Positions 27,786 to 36,829 of a DNA stretch of 64,000 bases are shown here, one piece after another. The translations under genes and the position numbers were made by a program. Origin of the DNA: CAZBUB01 sp964494985 (lineage in GTDB: Bacteria > Desulfobacterota > Desulfovibrionia > Desulfovibrionales > Desulfothermaceae); the NCBI GenBank assembly GCA_964494985.1, contig CAZBUB010000003.1, positions 33,311 to 97,310 on the forward strand, given 5' to 3'. Within the stretch, counting starts at the first letter, position 1; the number at the start of each line of letters is the position of its first letter. A model generated the notes under the pieces. That model worked only from the letters and a program-made list of their open reading frames with translations, made no database searches and was not told the DNA's origin.

Positions 27786-30700
27786 CTATTCCTGGGGCTT
27801 TGACTGCTGATTTTCCCGCATCAGGGTCTGCAGAAGGTCTGCCGGGATCAGCAGGCCTCTGGTCAAAATGTCCAGCAGGGTTTGGCTGACCGCCTTGGGG
27901 GACATGGGGGTGATACTGGGCTGCTCCAGGTCCCCGGTTACCCGGATAGGCACCACCACTAGGTTGCCTCCCAGGATATGGGAAAATACTGGTAGTTTTT
28001 TAACCAGCCTGTCCACTGTTTTCAAGGGGGCTACCAGGAAGATCATGTCCAAAGTTTCCTGGTCCAGATGCACCTCTCCGCTGTAGGCCATCTCCAAAGT
28101 CTCTGCGTTGAGATGGCCCTTTTGGATTTGCAGCTTGCTGTCCTTAAGCTGGGAATGGATTTGGATTTGGTTGTAGGCCAGGCCCTGCTGCTCCAGATCA
28201 AGCTCTGTGCCGAAAAAGACCTCTGTGGTGTTTAAAATGGAGATGATCTGGGCCAAGAGTTGCATACGCCGAATGCGGCCCTGGCTGGCTGCGAGCTGCA
28301 GCTCTCCCTGCAGGCCCTTTTTGAGGCTGCCAAGTTCCTGGGCCTGGGAGGAAACTTCCGCCTGGAGCTGCATTTTGCCGTCCAACCTGGCGCCTTGCAG
28401 ACCCAGACAGTCCAGGACCTGCTTCAATTCCAGATCCTTAGCCCGCATATTCAACCCCAGGGCATAGCCCATAGCCTTTGGCCTGGACAGCTCTCCCTGT
28501 ATCTGAATGCCGCACAGTCCAGCCTTATGTAGCTTGAGCCGCATTGCTTCGGGTTGCAGGAAGTAATCTGCAAAAAGGGGCTGCAGGCGGTATTCATCCA
28601 GGATGAGCTCCTGGATCCTGACCCGGATCAGGCCCTGCAGATAATCCTGAAGCTGCTGACCGGCGCGGGAATTTTCCTGCGCAGCCAGGACAGGCTCTAG
28701 GGTTTGCCTCCATCTGGGCCAGTGGATTTGTTCGGCTCCCAGCTCCAGTTCTAGAATGTCCCCTCTGCCCGGGATCAAATGGCCCTCCAGCTCCAGAGAA
28801 TCCCCCAGAAAATCCAGCTCGCAGTCCTTAAGCTGCAGCTGGTCTCCCTGCTGGAGCAGCCGGAGCCTGGACAGGGAAACAGCATGCCCTACTCCGGGCC
28901 AGGGCAGTTTGAGGCCCTGGATATGCAGGTCCCCTGCAGCCTTTTCCAGGCTCGGGCCGGGCTGCTGCAGCAAAAGCTCCAGCTCGCCCTGCAGCTGGCC
29001 CTGCAGGAGTCTGTTGTGCAGCAAAAGCCCATCCAGGCTGGCTCCCTGCAGATGTCCCTGAAATTTTAGTCCTATCCGGTCCTGCTGCCTGGAGAATTCT
29101 AAGCTGGCCTGGGAGTAGCTGTCATGGATCCTGGCCTGGATCCTGGTTTCCTGCTCAGCCCGGTGCCTTATATCCAGTCCCAGATCCTCCTGACCGGGGC
29201 CCAAAAGGTCTGTTTGCAGCTCGAAAAGGCCCTGGGGCTGCCAGCGCAGGCTGGCATTTGAGACCTGCAGGGGGATTTGCGGCCTGAGGTCTCGGGGCAG
29301 GTCCAGACTGTCAAAAATAAAGTGCGAGGCCTGTCTGCCCAGGCTGCCATTGAGCTGCAGATCCAGGAGGCTGATCTCCTGCAGGATGGAGCCCTGCAGG
29401 CTGCCCTTGAGCTGCAGGGCGCTGTCCCCGCACAGCAGCCTGGAGCTTTTAAGATCCAGGCTTTGGGGGTCAAGATCAAAGCCGGCCTCCAGGATCCGGA
29501 TCTTGGAGGGCAGCTGGGCAGAGCGCAGCAGCAGATCATCAGCCTGGCCCCGGGCAGCATAGTCCCATCCCTCAGGCTCCTGGGGCTGGCCCTGCAGGGT
29601 GAGCTCCTGCAAATTGATCTTGCCCTGGGAGAGCTCCCAGGCAGGGAGGGAGCTTGCTGCCCATTGCTGCTCCCGCAGCCAGGGCATCAGCTCCTGCAGC
29701 TCCAACTGGACGTCCTGGGCCTGCAGCTCTAGATCAAGATTCTGGCTCCAGTCAATGCTGGCCTCCTGCAGCTTGGTGCTGGATGAGCCCATGCCCAGCT
29801 TGAGATCCTGCAGGTTGATGGCCTGTTCCTGGTAGCTGAATCCCTGGCCCTGGATATGCAGCGGGGCGGGCAGCCTGGAATATTCCCCTTGCAGTTGGAT
29901 GTCACTGGCCTGGATTTCCACCTGCATGGAGGCCTGTTTGTGGGCCTGGCTCAGTCCCAGCCTGGCTCTGGCCCGGCCCTTTATATCCTGCATGAGCTTT
30001 AGCTCCCGCTCCAGGGCTGGGGAGGGCAGGTAGCGCATCAGGATCTGGGGCAGCCTGGAAAGGTCGGCCTGCAGATCTGCCTGCAGCTTAAAGGGCTCTA
30101 TACGTTTGTTGAGCCCCAGCTCAAGCTCTCCGTCCAGGGATTTGGATCCCAGAGCACTGGCCTGGAGCTCCTTGCCCAGCAGGGCTTTGTCCTGCAGGGT
30201 GAAGCTGCCGGAGACCTGCTCCAGCTTAAGATCATCAGCCTCCTGGATCCTGACCTGGCCTGCCTGCAGCTGGCTGTGCACCACCAGGCTGGACAAGATC
30301 TCATCCTTACTTGAGCCCCGGGCCTGGGCACTGAATTCTGGGATCTCCCCCTGGCGCAGGATCCGGAATACACGCCCCAGGACCTGGTTGTCAGGCCAGA
30401 GACTCAGGCAGAGTCCCCGGATATGGGCCACATTCTGCAGGCTACCCTGCAGGTCAAAACCCAGATGGTGCCTCCCTGGCTCCCAGAATGCTCTGCCTGT
30501 CAGCCTAAGCTCTGCCTGGGGCAGACGCAGGGACTGCAAGTCCAGGCTGGCCCGGCCCTGCTCCCAGCTCCAGCCGGTTTCAAGCTGCAAATCGCGGAGC
30601 TCGAGATCGGAGTCTGCCCTTTGCAGCTCAGTCTGCAGGTCCTGGAACCGCAGCTGACCACGGGCCTGCTGCAGGCCGTGCAGCTGGAAATCCAGCTCCA

Positions 30701-31424
30701 GGTTTTCGGCCTCAAGCTGCTGTAGCAGCTTGAGCTGCGGGATTTTAAAAGGCAATTCCTGCAGCTTCAGCTTTAAGGCCTGCAGCTGCAGGCTGCCATT
30801 TGCCTGCAGGTCTTGGGGATCCAGCTGCAGCTCCAGGTCAAGCTCTCGAAAGAAAGGGCTCCTGGCCAGGAGCTGCAGGTGCAGGTCTTGCTCCAGGCTG
30901 GCTTGCAGCTGGAGATCCTGCAAGCTGTATTCCAGGTTTGGGCCTTGCTGGATACGCACCCGGCCCTGGCTGATCAGTATCTGCATACCTGGAGGCAGCA
31001 GGGACAGGTATTCCTGCAGTTTTTGCTCCACTACCTCCAGTGGCGTATCAGGACCGCGGGGGATGCTCAGGCTTAGGCTGGGATCCTCAAGCTTGGTCTT
31101 GCTGATTTTGAATCTGCCCTGGAGCAGATCCCAGAGCTCCAGCTGCAGGTTGGCTCTGGGCAGCTGCAGATCCAGGTCCTGCTGGGGCAGTCTGAGGCTG
31201 ATTCGTTGCAGCTGCAGTACAGGTTGTGGACTATAGGCCAGCTTTAAGTGGCCGATCTCCAGGCTTATACCGTAGGCAGAGCTCAGCCTCTGCTGCAGAC
31301 TTTTTTGCAGCTGCTCGCTGTTTAGGCAAGCAGGCAGGGCCAGAAGCACAATAAGCCCCAAATAAAAAGTCAGGGTCAAAATTTGGCAAAGACCAATGTT
31401 TGTCCAGCGCAGCCAAATAGACAT
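27786..31424 (-). CDS. Large AsmA/YhdP-like envelope protein
   Basis: 1212 residues from MSIWLRWTNIGL; the frame continues 12 codons upstream to a TTG. One N-terminal membrane helix lies near residues 10-33. Then comes a very long periplasmic part rich in short beta-strand patterns and in Leu/Gln. A C-terminal AsmA-like domain is recognisable (GRIRRMQLLAQIISILN, then VAPLKTVDRLVKKLPVFSHILGG). Proteins of this class form elongated grooves and are linked to moving phospholipids to the outer membrane. It heads a five-gene run with lipid-type enzymes, which fits an envelope-lipid role. Confidence 0.85.
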   Translation of the reverse strand: MSIWLRWTNIGLCQILTLTFYLGLIVLLALPACLNSEQLQKSLQQRLSSAYGISLEIGHLKLAYSPQPVLQLQRISLRLPQQDLDLQLPRANLQLELWDLLQGRFKISKTKLEDPSLSLSIPRGPDTPLEVVEQKLQEYLSLLPPGMQILISQGRVRIQQGPNLEYSLQDLQLQASLEQDLHLQLLARSPFFRELDLELQLDPQDLQANGSLQLQALKLKLQELPFKIPQLKLLQQLEAENLELDFQLHGLQQARGQLRFQDLQTELQRADSDLELRDLQLETGWSWEQGRASLDLQSLRLPQAELRLTGRAFWEPGRHHLGFDLQGSLQNVAHIRGLCLSLWPDNQVLGRVFRILRQGEIPEFSAQARGSSKDEILSSLVVHSQLQAGQVRIQEADDLKLEQVSGSFTLQDKALLGKELQASALGSKSLDGELELGLNKRIEPFKLQADLQADLSRLPQILMRYLPSPALERELKLMQDIKGRARARLGLSQAHKQASMQVEIQASDIQLQGEYSRLPAPLHIQGQGFSYQEQAINLQDLKLGMGSSSTKLQEASIDWSQNLDLELQAQDVQLELQELMPWLREQQWAASSLPAWELSQGKINLQELTLQGQPQEPEGWDYAARGQADDLLLRSAQLPSKIRILEAGFDLDPQSLDLKSSRLLCGDSALQLKGSLQGSILQEISLLDLQLNGSLGRQASHFIFDSLDLPRDLRPQIPLQVSNASLRWQPQGLFELQTDLLGPGQEDLGLDIRHRAEQETRIQARIHDSYSQASLEFSRQQDRIGLKFQGHLQGASLDGLLLHNRLLQGQLQGELELLLQQPGPSLEKAAGDLHIQGLKLPWPGVGHAVSLSRLRLLQQGDQLQLKDCELDFLGDSLELEGHLIPGRGDILELELGAEQIHWPRWRQTLEPVLAAQENSRAGQQLQDYLQGLIRVRIQELILDEYRLQPLFADYFLQPEAMRLKLHKAGLCGIQIQGELSRPKAMGYALGLNMRAKDLELKQVLDCLGLQGARLDGKMQLQAEVSSQAQELGSLKKGLQGELQLAASQGRIRRMQLLAQIISILNTTEVFFGTELDLEQQGLAYNQIQIHSQLKDSKLQIQKGHLNAETLEMAYSGEVHLDQETLDMIFLVAPLKTVDRLVKKLPVFSHILGGNLVVVPIRVTGDLEQPSITPMSPKAVSQTLLDILTRGLLIPADLLQTLMRENQQSKPQE

Positions 31425-31649
31425 CAAAGTATTTACCTGGTAGTAGGGCTCACGGCCCAATTTATTCTTTACAAGTGCTCAGGAAATATTCAAAGTAGGT
31501 TCAAGCGCTCATGATACAAGAAGCTGCTTGAGCTGTCACTCTGGGTCATGATGCGATTTATTTCGCTTGGATGCTCCAAGGGCCCATACTGACCTTCAAT
31601 GTTTCAGGTGTTGTTATTTTGCATGAAGCGGGATGAAGGAGAGGCAAAG

Positions 31650-33158
31650 ATGTGCAAATATATTTTCAGCCTGGCTTTAGCCATGATCCTGACCTTGCCT
31701 GGCCAGCTGCAAGGGGCAGATGATTATCTGCAAAATTTCCAGTCCAGGATCAGCGAGTTCAGCCTGGACAACGGCATGCGCTTTCTGGTTCTCGAGCGGG
31801 AGCAGGCCCCGGTGGTTAGCTTCGTGACCCTGGTGCAGGTGGGCAGCAAGCACGAGCCTGCTGGCAAGACCGGCCTGGCCCATTTTTTAGAGCATATGGC
31901 CTTCAAGGGCACTAAGCAGATCGGCAGCAAGGACTGGGAAAGGGAACAGGAGCTCTTGCAACGCCTGGATCAGGCTTACTTACGCTGGCAGCAGGCCAGG
32001 CGGAAACACGGGGAGGATTCAGAGCAGGCTAGGGAGAAAAAGCAGGAGTTCAGCAGCCTGCAGGAGCAGGCCGGGGAGCTTTCCGAGTCCAATGAGTTCA
32101 GCAGGATCATTGAGCAGCACGGAGGCCAGGATCTGAATGCTGCCACCTCCAAGGACTATACCATGTACCATTGCAGTCTGCCTGCTCATAAGGCAGAACT
32201 CTGGTTCAGCCTGGAGGCGGACAGGCTGCAGGATCCAGTCTGGCGGGAGTTCTACCGGGAAAAGCAGGTCATCCAGGAAGAGCGCAGGAGCAGGGTGGAC
32301 TCCAATCCCCAGGGCAGGCTTTTGGAAAATTTTTTGGCCCAGGCCTATCTTGCCCATCCCTACCGACATCCAGTGCTGGGCTGGGAACAGGATATTCAGG
32401 ATATCCAGAAGCAGGACCTGGAGGAGTTTAGGGACAGATTCTATCAGGCTCGGAATATCACGGTGGTCGTGGCCGGGGATATTGATCCGCAGCAGGTCAA
32501 AAACTGGGCCGGGGAATACTTTTCTGACCTCAAGACCGGGGAATCCCTGCAGGGCAGGGGCACCAAAGAGCCGGAGCAAAAAGGTCCCAGGGAATTCAGG
32601 CTCAAAGAGGAGCATGAGCCAGTGCTGGTGCGCGGGTATCAGACAGTGAGATGGCAGCACCCTGATTATCTAGCCCTGCAGATCCTGTCCCAGATCCTGA
32701 CCCAGGGCAGAACCTCCAGGCTTTACACTTCCTTGGTCCAGGAGCAGACCCTGGCCCAGAACGTATTTGCCATGCAGGGTTATCCCGGGGAAGTGGATCA
32801 GGCCCTGTTTTTGATATTTGCCCTGCCCGCCCATGGGGTAGAGACTGCAGAGCTGATCAAGACCCTGGATCAGGAGCTGCAAAACATCCGCCAGGAAGGG
32901 GTTACCCAAGAGGAGCTGCAAAGGGCCAAGACCAATCTGCGCGCGGACCTGGTGCGCAGCCTGGATTCTAACCTGGGCCTGGCTAAATCCCTGGCGAAGG
33001 CCCAGGGCCTGCACGGAGACTGGCGTCTGGTGTTTACCAGGCTAGAGGCCTTGCAGGCAGTGGATGCAGAACAGGTCAGGCAGGCGGCAGAAAAGTACCT
33101 GCAGCAGGAGAAAAGCACCCAGGGCAGGATTGTGCCCCGTGAGGACAAGGAGGAATAG
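31650..33158 (+). CDS. M16 family zinc metalloprotease, exported, catalytic subunit
   Basis: 502 residues from MCKYIFSLALAMILTLPGQ, a signal peptide; AAGGAGAGG lies just upstream. The inverted zinc motif is intact: HFLEHMAFKG (HxxEH) near residue 78. An insertion with coiled-coil character (about 100-150) follows. The downstream SLEADRLQDPVW holds the third metal ligand Glu. It is an insulinase/PqqL-type peptidase probably acting in the periplasm. It is directly followed by an M16 lipoprotein that lacks the zinc motif, so the two likely form a heterodimer. Confidence 0.93.
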   Translation: MCKYIFSLALAMILTLPGQLQGADDYLQNFQSRISEFSLDNGMRFLVLEREQAPVVSFVTLVQVGSKHEPAGKTGLAHFLEHMAFKGTKQIGSKDWEREQELLQRLDQAYLRWQQARRKHGEDSEQAREKKQEFSSLQEQAGELSESNEFSRIIEQHGGQDLNAATSKDYTMYHCSLPAHKAELWFSLEADRLQDPVWREFYREKQVIQEERRSRVDSNPQGRLLENFLAQAYLAHPYRHPVLGWEQDIQDIQKQDLEEFRDRFYQARNITVVVAGDIDPQQVKNWAGEYFSDLKTGESLQGRGTKEPEQKGPREFRLKEEHEPVLVRGYQTVRWQHPDYLALQILSQILTQGRTSRLYTSLVQEQTLAQNVFAMQGYPGEVDQALFLIFALPAHGVETAELIKTLDQELQNIRQEGVTQEELQRAKTNLRADLVRSLDSNLGLAKSLAKAQGLHGDWRLVFTRLEALQAVDAEQVRQAAEKYLQQEKSTQGRIVPREDKEE

Positions 33159-34595
33159 ATGCCTATCAAGCAGTACCCCTTTAAGCTGATCTTTTTGCTG
33201 GGCCTGTGCGCGCTGCTGTTCTTGCCGGGCTGTGGTCAGAAATCCCAGCATCCGGGGCCTCAGGACCTAAAGTTTTCCCAGGAGATATCCTGGCCGGAAT
33301 ACAGCATGCAAAGTCTGGAGTTGGATAACGGCATGCAGGTCTTTTTGATCCCCCACCATGAGCTGCCTTTGATAAATCTGCAGCTGCAGGCCAGGTTTGG
33401 CAGCTTTCAGGTGCCCCAGGGACTGGAGGGCCTGGAGCAAATCTGGGCCGAAGCCCTGCAGAGCGGCGGCTCTCAAGCATATCCTAGGCAGGAGCTAAGC
33501 AGGATTCTGGAGGACAGGGCCGCCAAGCTGCGGGTAAAGGCGGATACCCAGATGCTGCAGCTGGAGCTGAGCTTCCTGAAAGAGGACTTGCAGGAGCTTT
33601 TGCCAGTGCTAACGGACTTGCTGCGAAATCCCCTCTTCCCGGAGGACAGGATCCATCTGGCCAAGAGGAAGCTCAAGGGCCAGATCTCCCGCAGAAACGA
33701 TAGCCAGTCTGAGATCGCCTCCAGGAAGTTCAAGCAGCTCATTTACGGCAAGGACTCTGTCTACGCTCAGGTACCAGAGTATGAGAGCGTGGACAGGATC
33801 AGCAGGCAGGATCTTGAGCGGTTGCACTCTGAGGCCTTCCAGGGCGCGAACCTGCAGCTGGGCCTGGTGGGGGATTTCCAGGCCCAGGAAATGCGGGATC
33901 TGCTGCAAAAAGAGCTGGGCAGGATAAAAGAAGGCCAGCGCACAGAGCTTGAGTTCCCGGAAGTGGATTATGAGTATGTCTCCAACTTGAATCTGGCTCC
34001 CAAGCGGGATGTGAATCAGAGCTATATCCTGCTCGGCCACATCGGGGACTACAGGCAGAATCAGGACTATGCTGCGCTGCAGGTCTTAAACGAGGTCCTG
34101 AGCGGAGGTTTCTCAGGCAGACTATTCCGCAATCTGCGCTCCAGGCAGGGTCTGGCCTACTCTGTGTTCGGCCGCTATGGCTGCGAATACTACTATCCCG
34201 GGATGTTCTTCGTGGGTCTGCAGACCAAAAGCTCGCGCACTGCCGAGGCTATTCAAAAGGCCAAGGCAGAGCTGAGCCAGCTGCAAGAGCAAGGGGTCAG
34301 GGAGGAGGAGCTGCAGCAGGCCAAAGACAGGTTTTTGAATTCCCTGGTCTTTCGCTACGACAATCCGGAGGAGGTGCTGAGCAGGAAGATGCAGTATGCC
34401 TACTGGGGAATGGATCTGGATTCTTTCAGGCAGCTGGCCAGGGAAGTGAGGCAGGTGGAGGCTGAGGACGTGAACAGGGTGGCCAGGGAGTATCTACGGC
34501 CCCAGAAGCTGCAAGTCCTGGTGGTGGGCAACAGGGGCCAGGTCCTGGATCAGCTTGAGGAGCTGGGTCAAGTCCAGGAGTTGCAGCTGGACTAG
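33159..34595 (+). CDS. M16 family lipoprotein, probably catalytically inactive partner
   Basis: 478 residues. The N-terminus is a lipoprotein signal, ending in the lipobox LPGC near residues 22-25. The peptidase M16 fold is recognisable from SLELDNGMQVFLIPHHELP and GGFSGRLFRNLRSRQGLAYSVFG. Where the zinc motif should be, the sequence reads GLEGLEQIWAEAL, with no HxxEH. In family pairs one subunit is catalytic and the other shapes the substrate chamber. It begins on the base after the first subunit's stop and its last bases overlap the opposing TPR gene. Confidence 0.92.
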   Translation: MPIKQYPFKLIFLLGLCALLFLPGCGQKSQHPGPQDLKFSQEISWPEYSMQSLELDNGMQVFLIPHHELPLINLQLQARFGSFQVPQGLEGLEQIWAEALQSGGSQAYPRQELSRILEDRAAKLRVKADTQMLQLELSFLKEDLQELLPVLTDLLRNPLFPEDRIHLAKRKLKGQISRRNDSQSEIASRKFKQLIYGKDSVYAQVPEYESVDRISRQDLERLHSEAFQGANLQLGLVGDFQAQEMRDLLQKELGRIKEGQRTELEFPEVDYEYVSNLNLAPKRDVNQSYILLGHIGDYRQNQDYAALQVLNEVLSGGFSGRLFRNLRSRQGLAYSVFGRYGCEYYYPGMFFVGLQTKSSRTAEAIQKAKAELSQLQEQGVREEELQQAKDRFLNSLVFRYDNPEEVLSRKMQYAYWGMDLDSFRQLAREVRQVEAEDVNRVAREYLRPQKLQVLVVGNRGQVLDQLEELGQVQELQLD

Positions 34596-35356
34596 CCCTC
34601 TTCCTGCAGCAGATCACTGGCCTGACGGCTGAAATAGGGATGCTCGGAATGGGCCGCCTGTCGCAGCAGTTCTCGGGCCTTTTTTTCCTGCCTGTCCAGC
34701 TTGAGCAGCAAAGCGCCCATATAGAAGTTTAGCTCCGGTCTGTGCTCTGAATCCTGGGGCATGATCCGGTCCGCCTCCTGATAATACTCCAGGGACTTTG
34801 CCAGATCTCTGCCTGCAACCTGGGGCAAAATCTCCCAGTACTTGCCCAGGGCCATAACTGGGATGCCGTCCATATAGGTCTTGTCCAGTGCATAGGCTTT
34901 TTCCAGATGTTCCCTGGCCTTTTTCCTGAGGCCTTTGAAGGCGGCTGTGACCAGGCTGACTCCATTTGAGTAGACCCCTGCGCAAAGGCCATAATAGAAA
35001 TGTCCTTGTAGGCCTTGGGGATTGAGCTGGATCGCCTTTTGGGCATGTTCCATGCCTTTTTCTCCGTACTCAGCGCAAAGGTCCTTCCAGTCTTTGGGCC
35101 GGCTGCGCTCAGCTATGGTGCCTGCGAAGTAAAAGGCCCGGGCTGCCTTCCATTGGGCCTGGTAGCTGTCAGGATGCAGTCTGGGGGCCTGTTTGTAGAG
35201 CTCAAAGGCCAGCTGGATCTTTAGAAAGCTTTGCTCTTCAGCCAGCCCGTCAGCCAGGTCCAGGATCTTGGGCTTTTGTGCCCCAGATTCAGCAAGGGCC
35301 AGGGTCAGGGGGGCAAGCCAGAGTATTGCAAGTATATATATAAAAATTTTGGGCAT
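34592..35356 (-). CDS. Exported TPR-like protein (TatT-component-like)
   Basis: 254 residues from MPKIFIYILAILWLAPLTLALA, a signal peptide; a TTG nine codons upstream is possible. The mature part has helical repeats: KAIQLNPQGLQGHFYYGLC, KAYALDKTYMDGIPVMALGK and ELNFYMGALLLKL. The pattern resembles TatT proteins that associate with TRAP transporters, but no TRAP genes are nearby, so a general periplasmic scaffold is equally possible. It is convergent with, and overlaps by four bases, the M16 lipoprotein gene. Confidence 0.75.
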   Translation of the reverse strand: MPKIFIYILAILWLAPLTLALAESGAQKPKILDLADGLAEEQSFLKIQLAFELYKQAPRLHPDSYQAQWKAARAFYFAGTIAERSRPKDWKDLCAEYGEKGMEHAQKAIQLNPQGLQGHFYYGLCAGVYSNGVSLVTAAFKGLRKKAREHLEKAYALDKTYMDGIPVMALGKYWEILPQVAGRDLAKSLEYYQEADRIMPQDSEHRPELNFYMGALLLKLDRQEKKARELLRQAAHSEHPYFSRQASDLLQEEG

Positions 35357-35494
35357 AGTGCTGGTCCATTCTAATACACGCAATATCCAATAGTTATTCG
35401 AATCTGAGCTTGCCTGTCAAGCGGGCAGGGCTGGTTATTGACAAAGGTCCGGAAAAAGATAGAAATGCGGCTCAAGCCAAAACAGGAGAGGGGG

Positions 35495-36115
35495 ATGAAT
35501 AGCAAGTCCACATTCATGCAGCTCAAACAAAGGGAGCGGGCCTTGCGCAGGGATCTTATCCTGGACGCGGCCCTGCAGCTTTTTGCCCAAAGGCCTTTTC
35601 ACGAGATAGGCATGCGGGATATAGCAGATGAAGCAGGAATATCTCCGGCCTCCATTTATAGATACTTTTCCAGCCGTGATGACATACTGGCTGAAATTCT
35701 GGGTTATGCAGTAGAAGAAGGCAGGCAGAGGCAGCAGGAGAGGCTGCAAAACAGCGCTACAGATTTTGAGGATGTGGCCCAGGGAATAGTGGATTTTTTC
35801 CTGGAAAAGGAGTCCACTTTGCAGATGCTCAGCCACTTTTTGCTCCGGGAAGAGGTGGATGAAGAGGCCAGGGAGAAATTTAACGCAGTACGGCAGCACT
35901 ATTTGGGGGAGTTCGACCAGATTTTGGTGAGAATGGGCTATGAGGGGGGCAACGTGCGGCTTTTTTCCAACGCCTTTTTTGCCTCCATGCTGGGGATAGC
36001 GCTCAGCTTCCGCAATCAGGATCAAAACCCGGAGGAAACCAAGAAGCACATTCGTCGCTTGGCCCGCCTGAGCGCAATAGTCTTTAAAAATGGCATCCCC
36101 GGACCGGAGCTGTAA
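35495..36115 (+). CDS. TetR/AcrR family transcriptional regulator (paralogue of the one at 18507)
   Basis: 206 residues from MNSKSTFMQLKQ; CAGGAGAG is five bases upstream. The helix-turn-helix IGMRDIADEAGISPASIYRYF is nearly identical to that of the 18507 protein. The ligand domain also matches it (IVDFFLEKESTLQMLSHFLL, AIVFKNGIP), so both came from one duplication and may bind similar DNA and similar ligands. It lies alone between minus-strand genes, so its target is not obvious; a TTGACA lies near 35438 but with a poor -10. Confidence 0.9.
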   Translation: MNSKSTFMQLKQRERALRRDLILDAALQLFAQRPFHEIGMRDIADEAGISPASIYRYFSSRDDILAEILGYAVEEGRQRQQERLQNSATDFEDVAQGIVDFFLEKESTLQMLSHFLLREEVDEEAREKFNAVRQHYLGEFDQILVRMGYEGGNVRLFSNAFFASMLGIALSFRNQDQNPEETKKHIRRLARLSAIVFKNGIPGPEL

Positions 36116-36149
36116 AAAGCCCCGGCCAGATATGTTTCTGAACGGGGCT
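36114..36149 (-). terminator. Intrinsic terminator after the FKBP gene
   Basis: AGCCCCG (36118-36124) pairs with CGGGGCT (36143-36149). Read on the minus strand the hairpin is followed by TTTTTA, so it ends the FKBP transcript. It may also slow the opposing TetR transcript. Confidence 0.65.
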
Positions 36150-36163
36150 TAGGAGCTGAAGGG

Positions 36164-36592
36164 TTAGGCTATTTCCAGAAGCTCGATCTCAAAGTGCAGA
36201 TCCTTGCCTGCCAAGGGGTGGTTGGCATCCAGGGTTACCTTTTCTTCGTCCATGTCAGTTACTGTAACATAGACTACTTTTTCCTCAGGTGTATTCAATT
36301 GCAGCATCATGCCAGGCTCAGGCTGGATGTCCTCAGGCATATTTTCCCGATTGACCTCTACCTTGCCTTGTTCCTGATAATCTCCGTAGCCTTCCTCTGG
36401 GGCAATGGTCACCTTTTTGTTTTCCCCCTGGCTCATGCCCACGACCGCGTTTTCAAAGCCGGGGATGATCCTGCCGTCACCTATGGTAAATTCCAAAGGT
36501 TCCTTCTCATAAGAGGAGTCAAATACTGTGCCGTCTTCTAGTACGCCCTTGTAGTGGACCTTAACCGTGTCTCCTTGTTGGGCTTGGTTCAT
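36164..36592 (-). CDS. FKBP-type peptidyl-prolyl isomerase, SlyD-like
   Basis: 142 residues, cytoplasmic. The FKBP domain has VHYKGVLEDGTVFDSSY, then IIPGFENAVVGMSQGE. The flap (insert) domain carries VAPEEGYGDY-like sequence (TIAPEEGYGDYQEQG) and VNRENMPEDIQPEPGM. It ends HPLAGKDLHFEIELLEI. It catalyses proline isomerisation and acts as a folding chaperone. The histidine-rich metal tail of E. coli SlyD is absent. A minus-strand promoter lies at 36681 and a terminator at 36114, so it is a single-gene unit. Confidence 0.94.
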   Translation of the reverse strand: MNQAQQGDTVKVHYKGVLEDGTVFDSSYEKEPLEFTIGDGRIIPGFENAVVGMSQGENKKVTIAPEEGYGDYQEQGKVEVNRENMPEDIQPEPGMMLQLNTPEEKVVYVTVTDMDEEKVTLDANHPLAGKDLHFEIELLEIA

Positions 36593-36680
36593 ATGGACCT
36601 CCTTACTTCCTGGTTAGCGGTTTTAGCGGCTGCCGCAGGCATTGAAAGCATGGCAACCGCATATAAGTTTTGAATTATAT

Positions 36681-36709
36681 ATAATAGCTGAAGCAAAGGC
36701 ATGTGGCAA
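36681..36709 (-). promoter_or_regulatory. Sigma-70-type promoter for the FKBP gene
   Basis: On the minus strand: TTGCCA (36709-36704), a 17-base spacer, TATTAT (36686-36681). It leaves a leader of roughly 80 bases to the ATG at 36592. Confidence 0.5.
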
Positions 36710-36829
36710 GCTCAAATTTTGCCAGGCAAAACATGAACCCTGCATGGCTCCTTTGGCATTTTCCTTGACTTAGCTCTGGCTATGTATTTACTACAGGGTT
36801 TACAGAATTGAATAACAGGAGTATGCATC

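Noticed and set aside
22010..31460. Over-abundance of CTGCAG and CAGCTG suggesting a special signal
   Set aside because: The codons CTG and CAG for Leu and Gln dominate these genes, so the hexamers follow from composition; only a count against a Markov background could show more.
34592..35356. TRAP transporter system from the TatT-like protein
   Set aside because: No DctP, DctQ or DctM genes nearby; TPR resemblance alone does not support the assignment.
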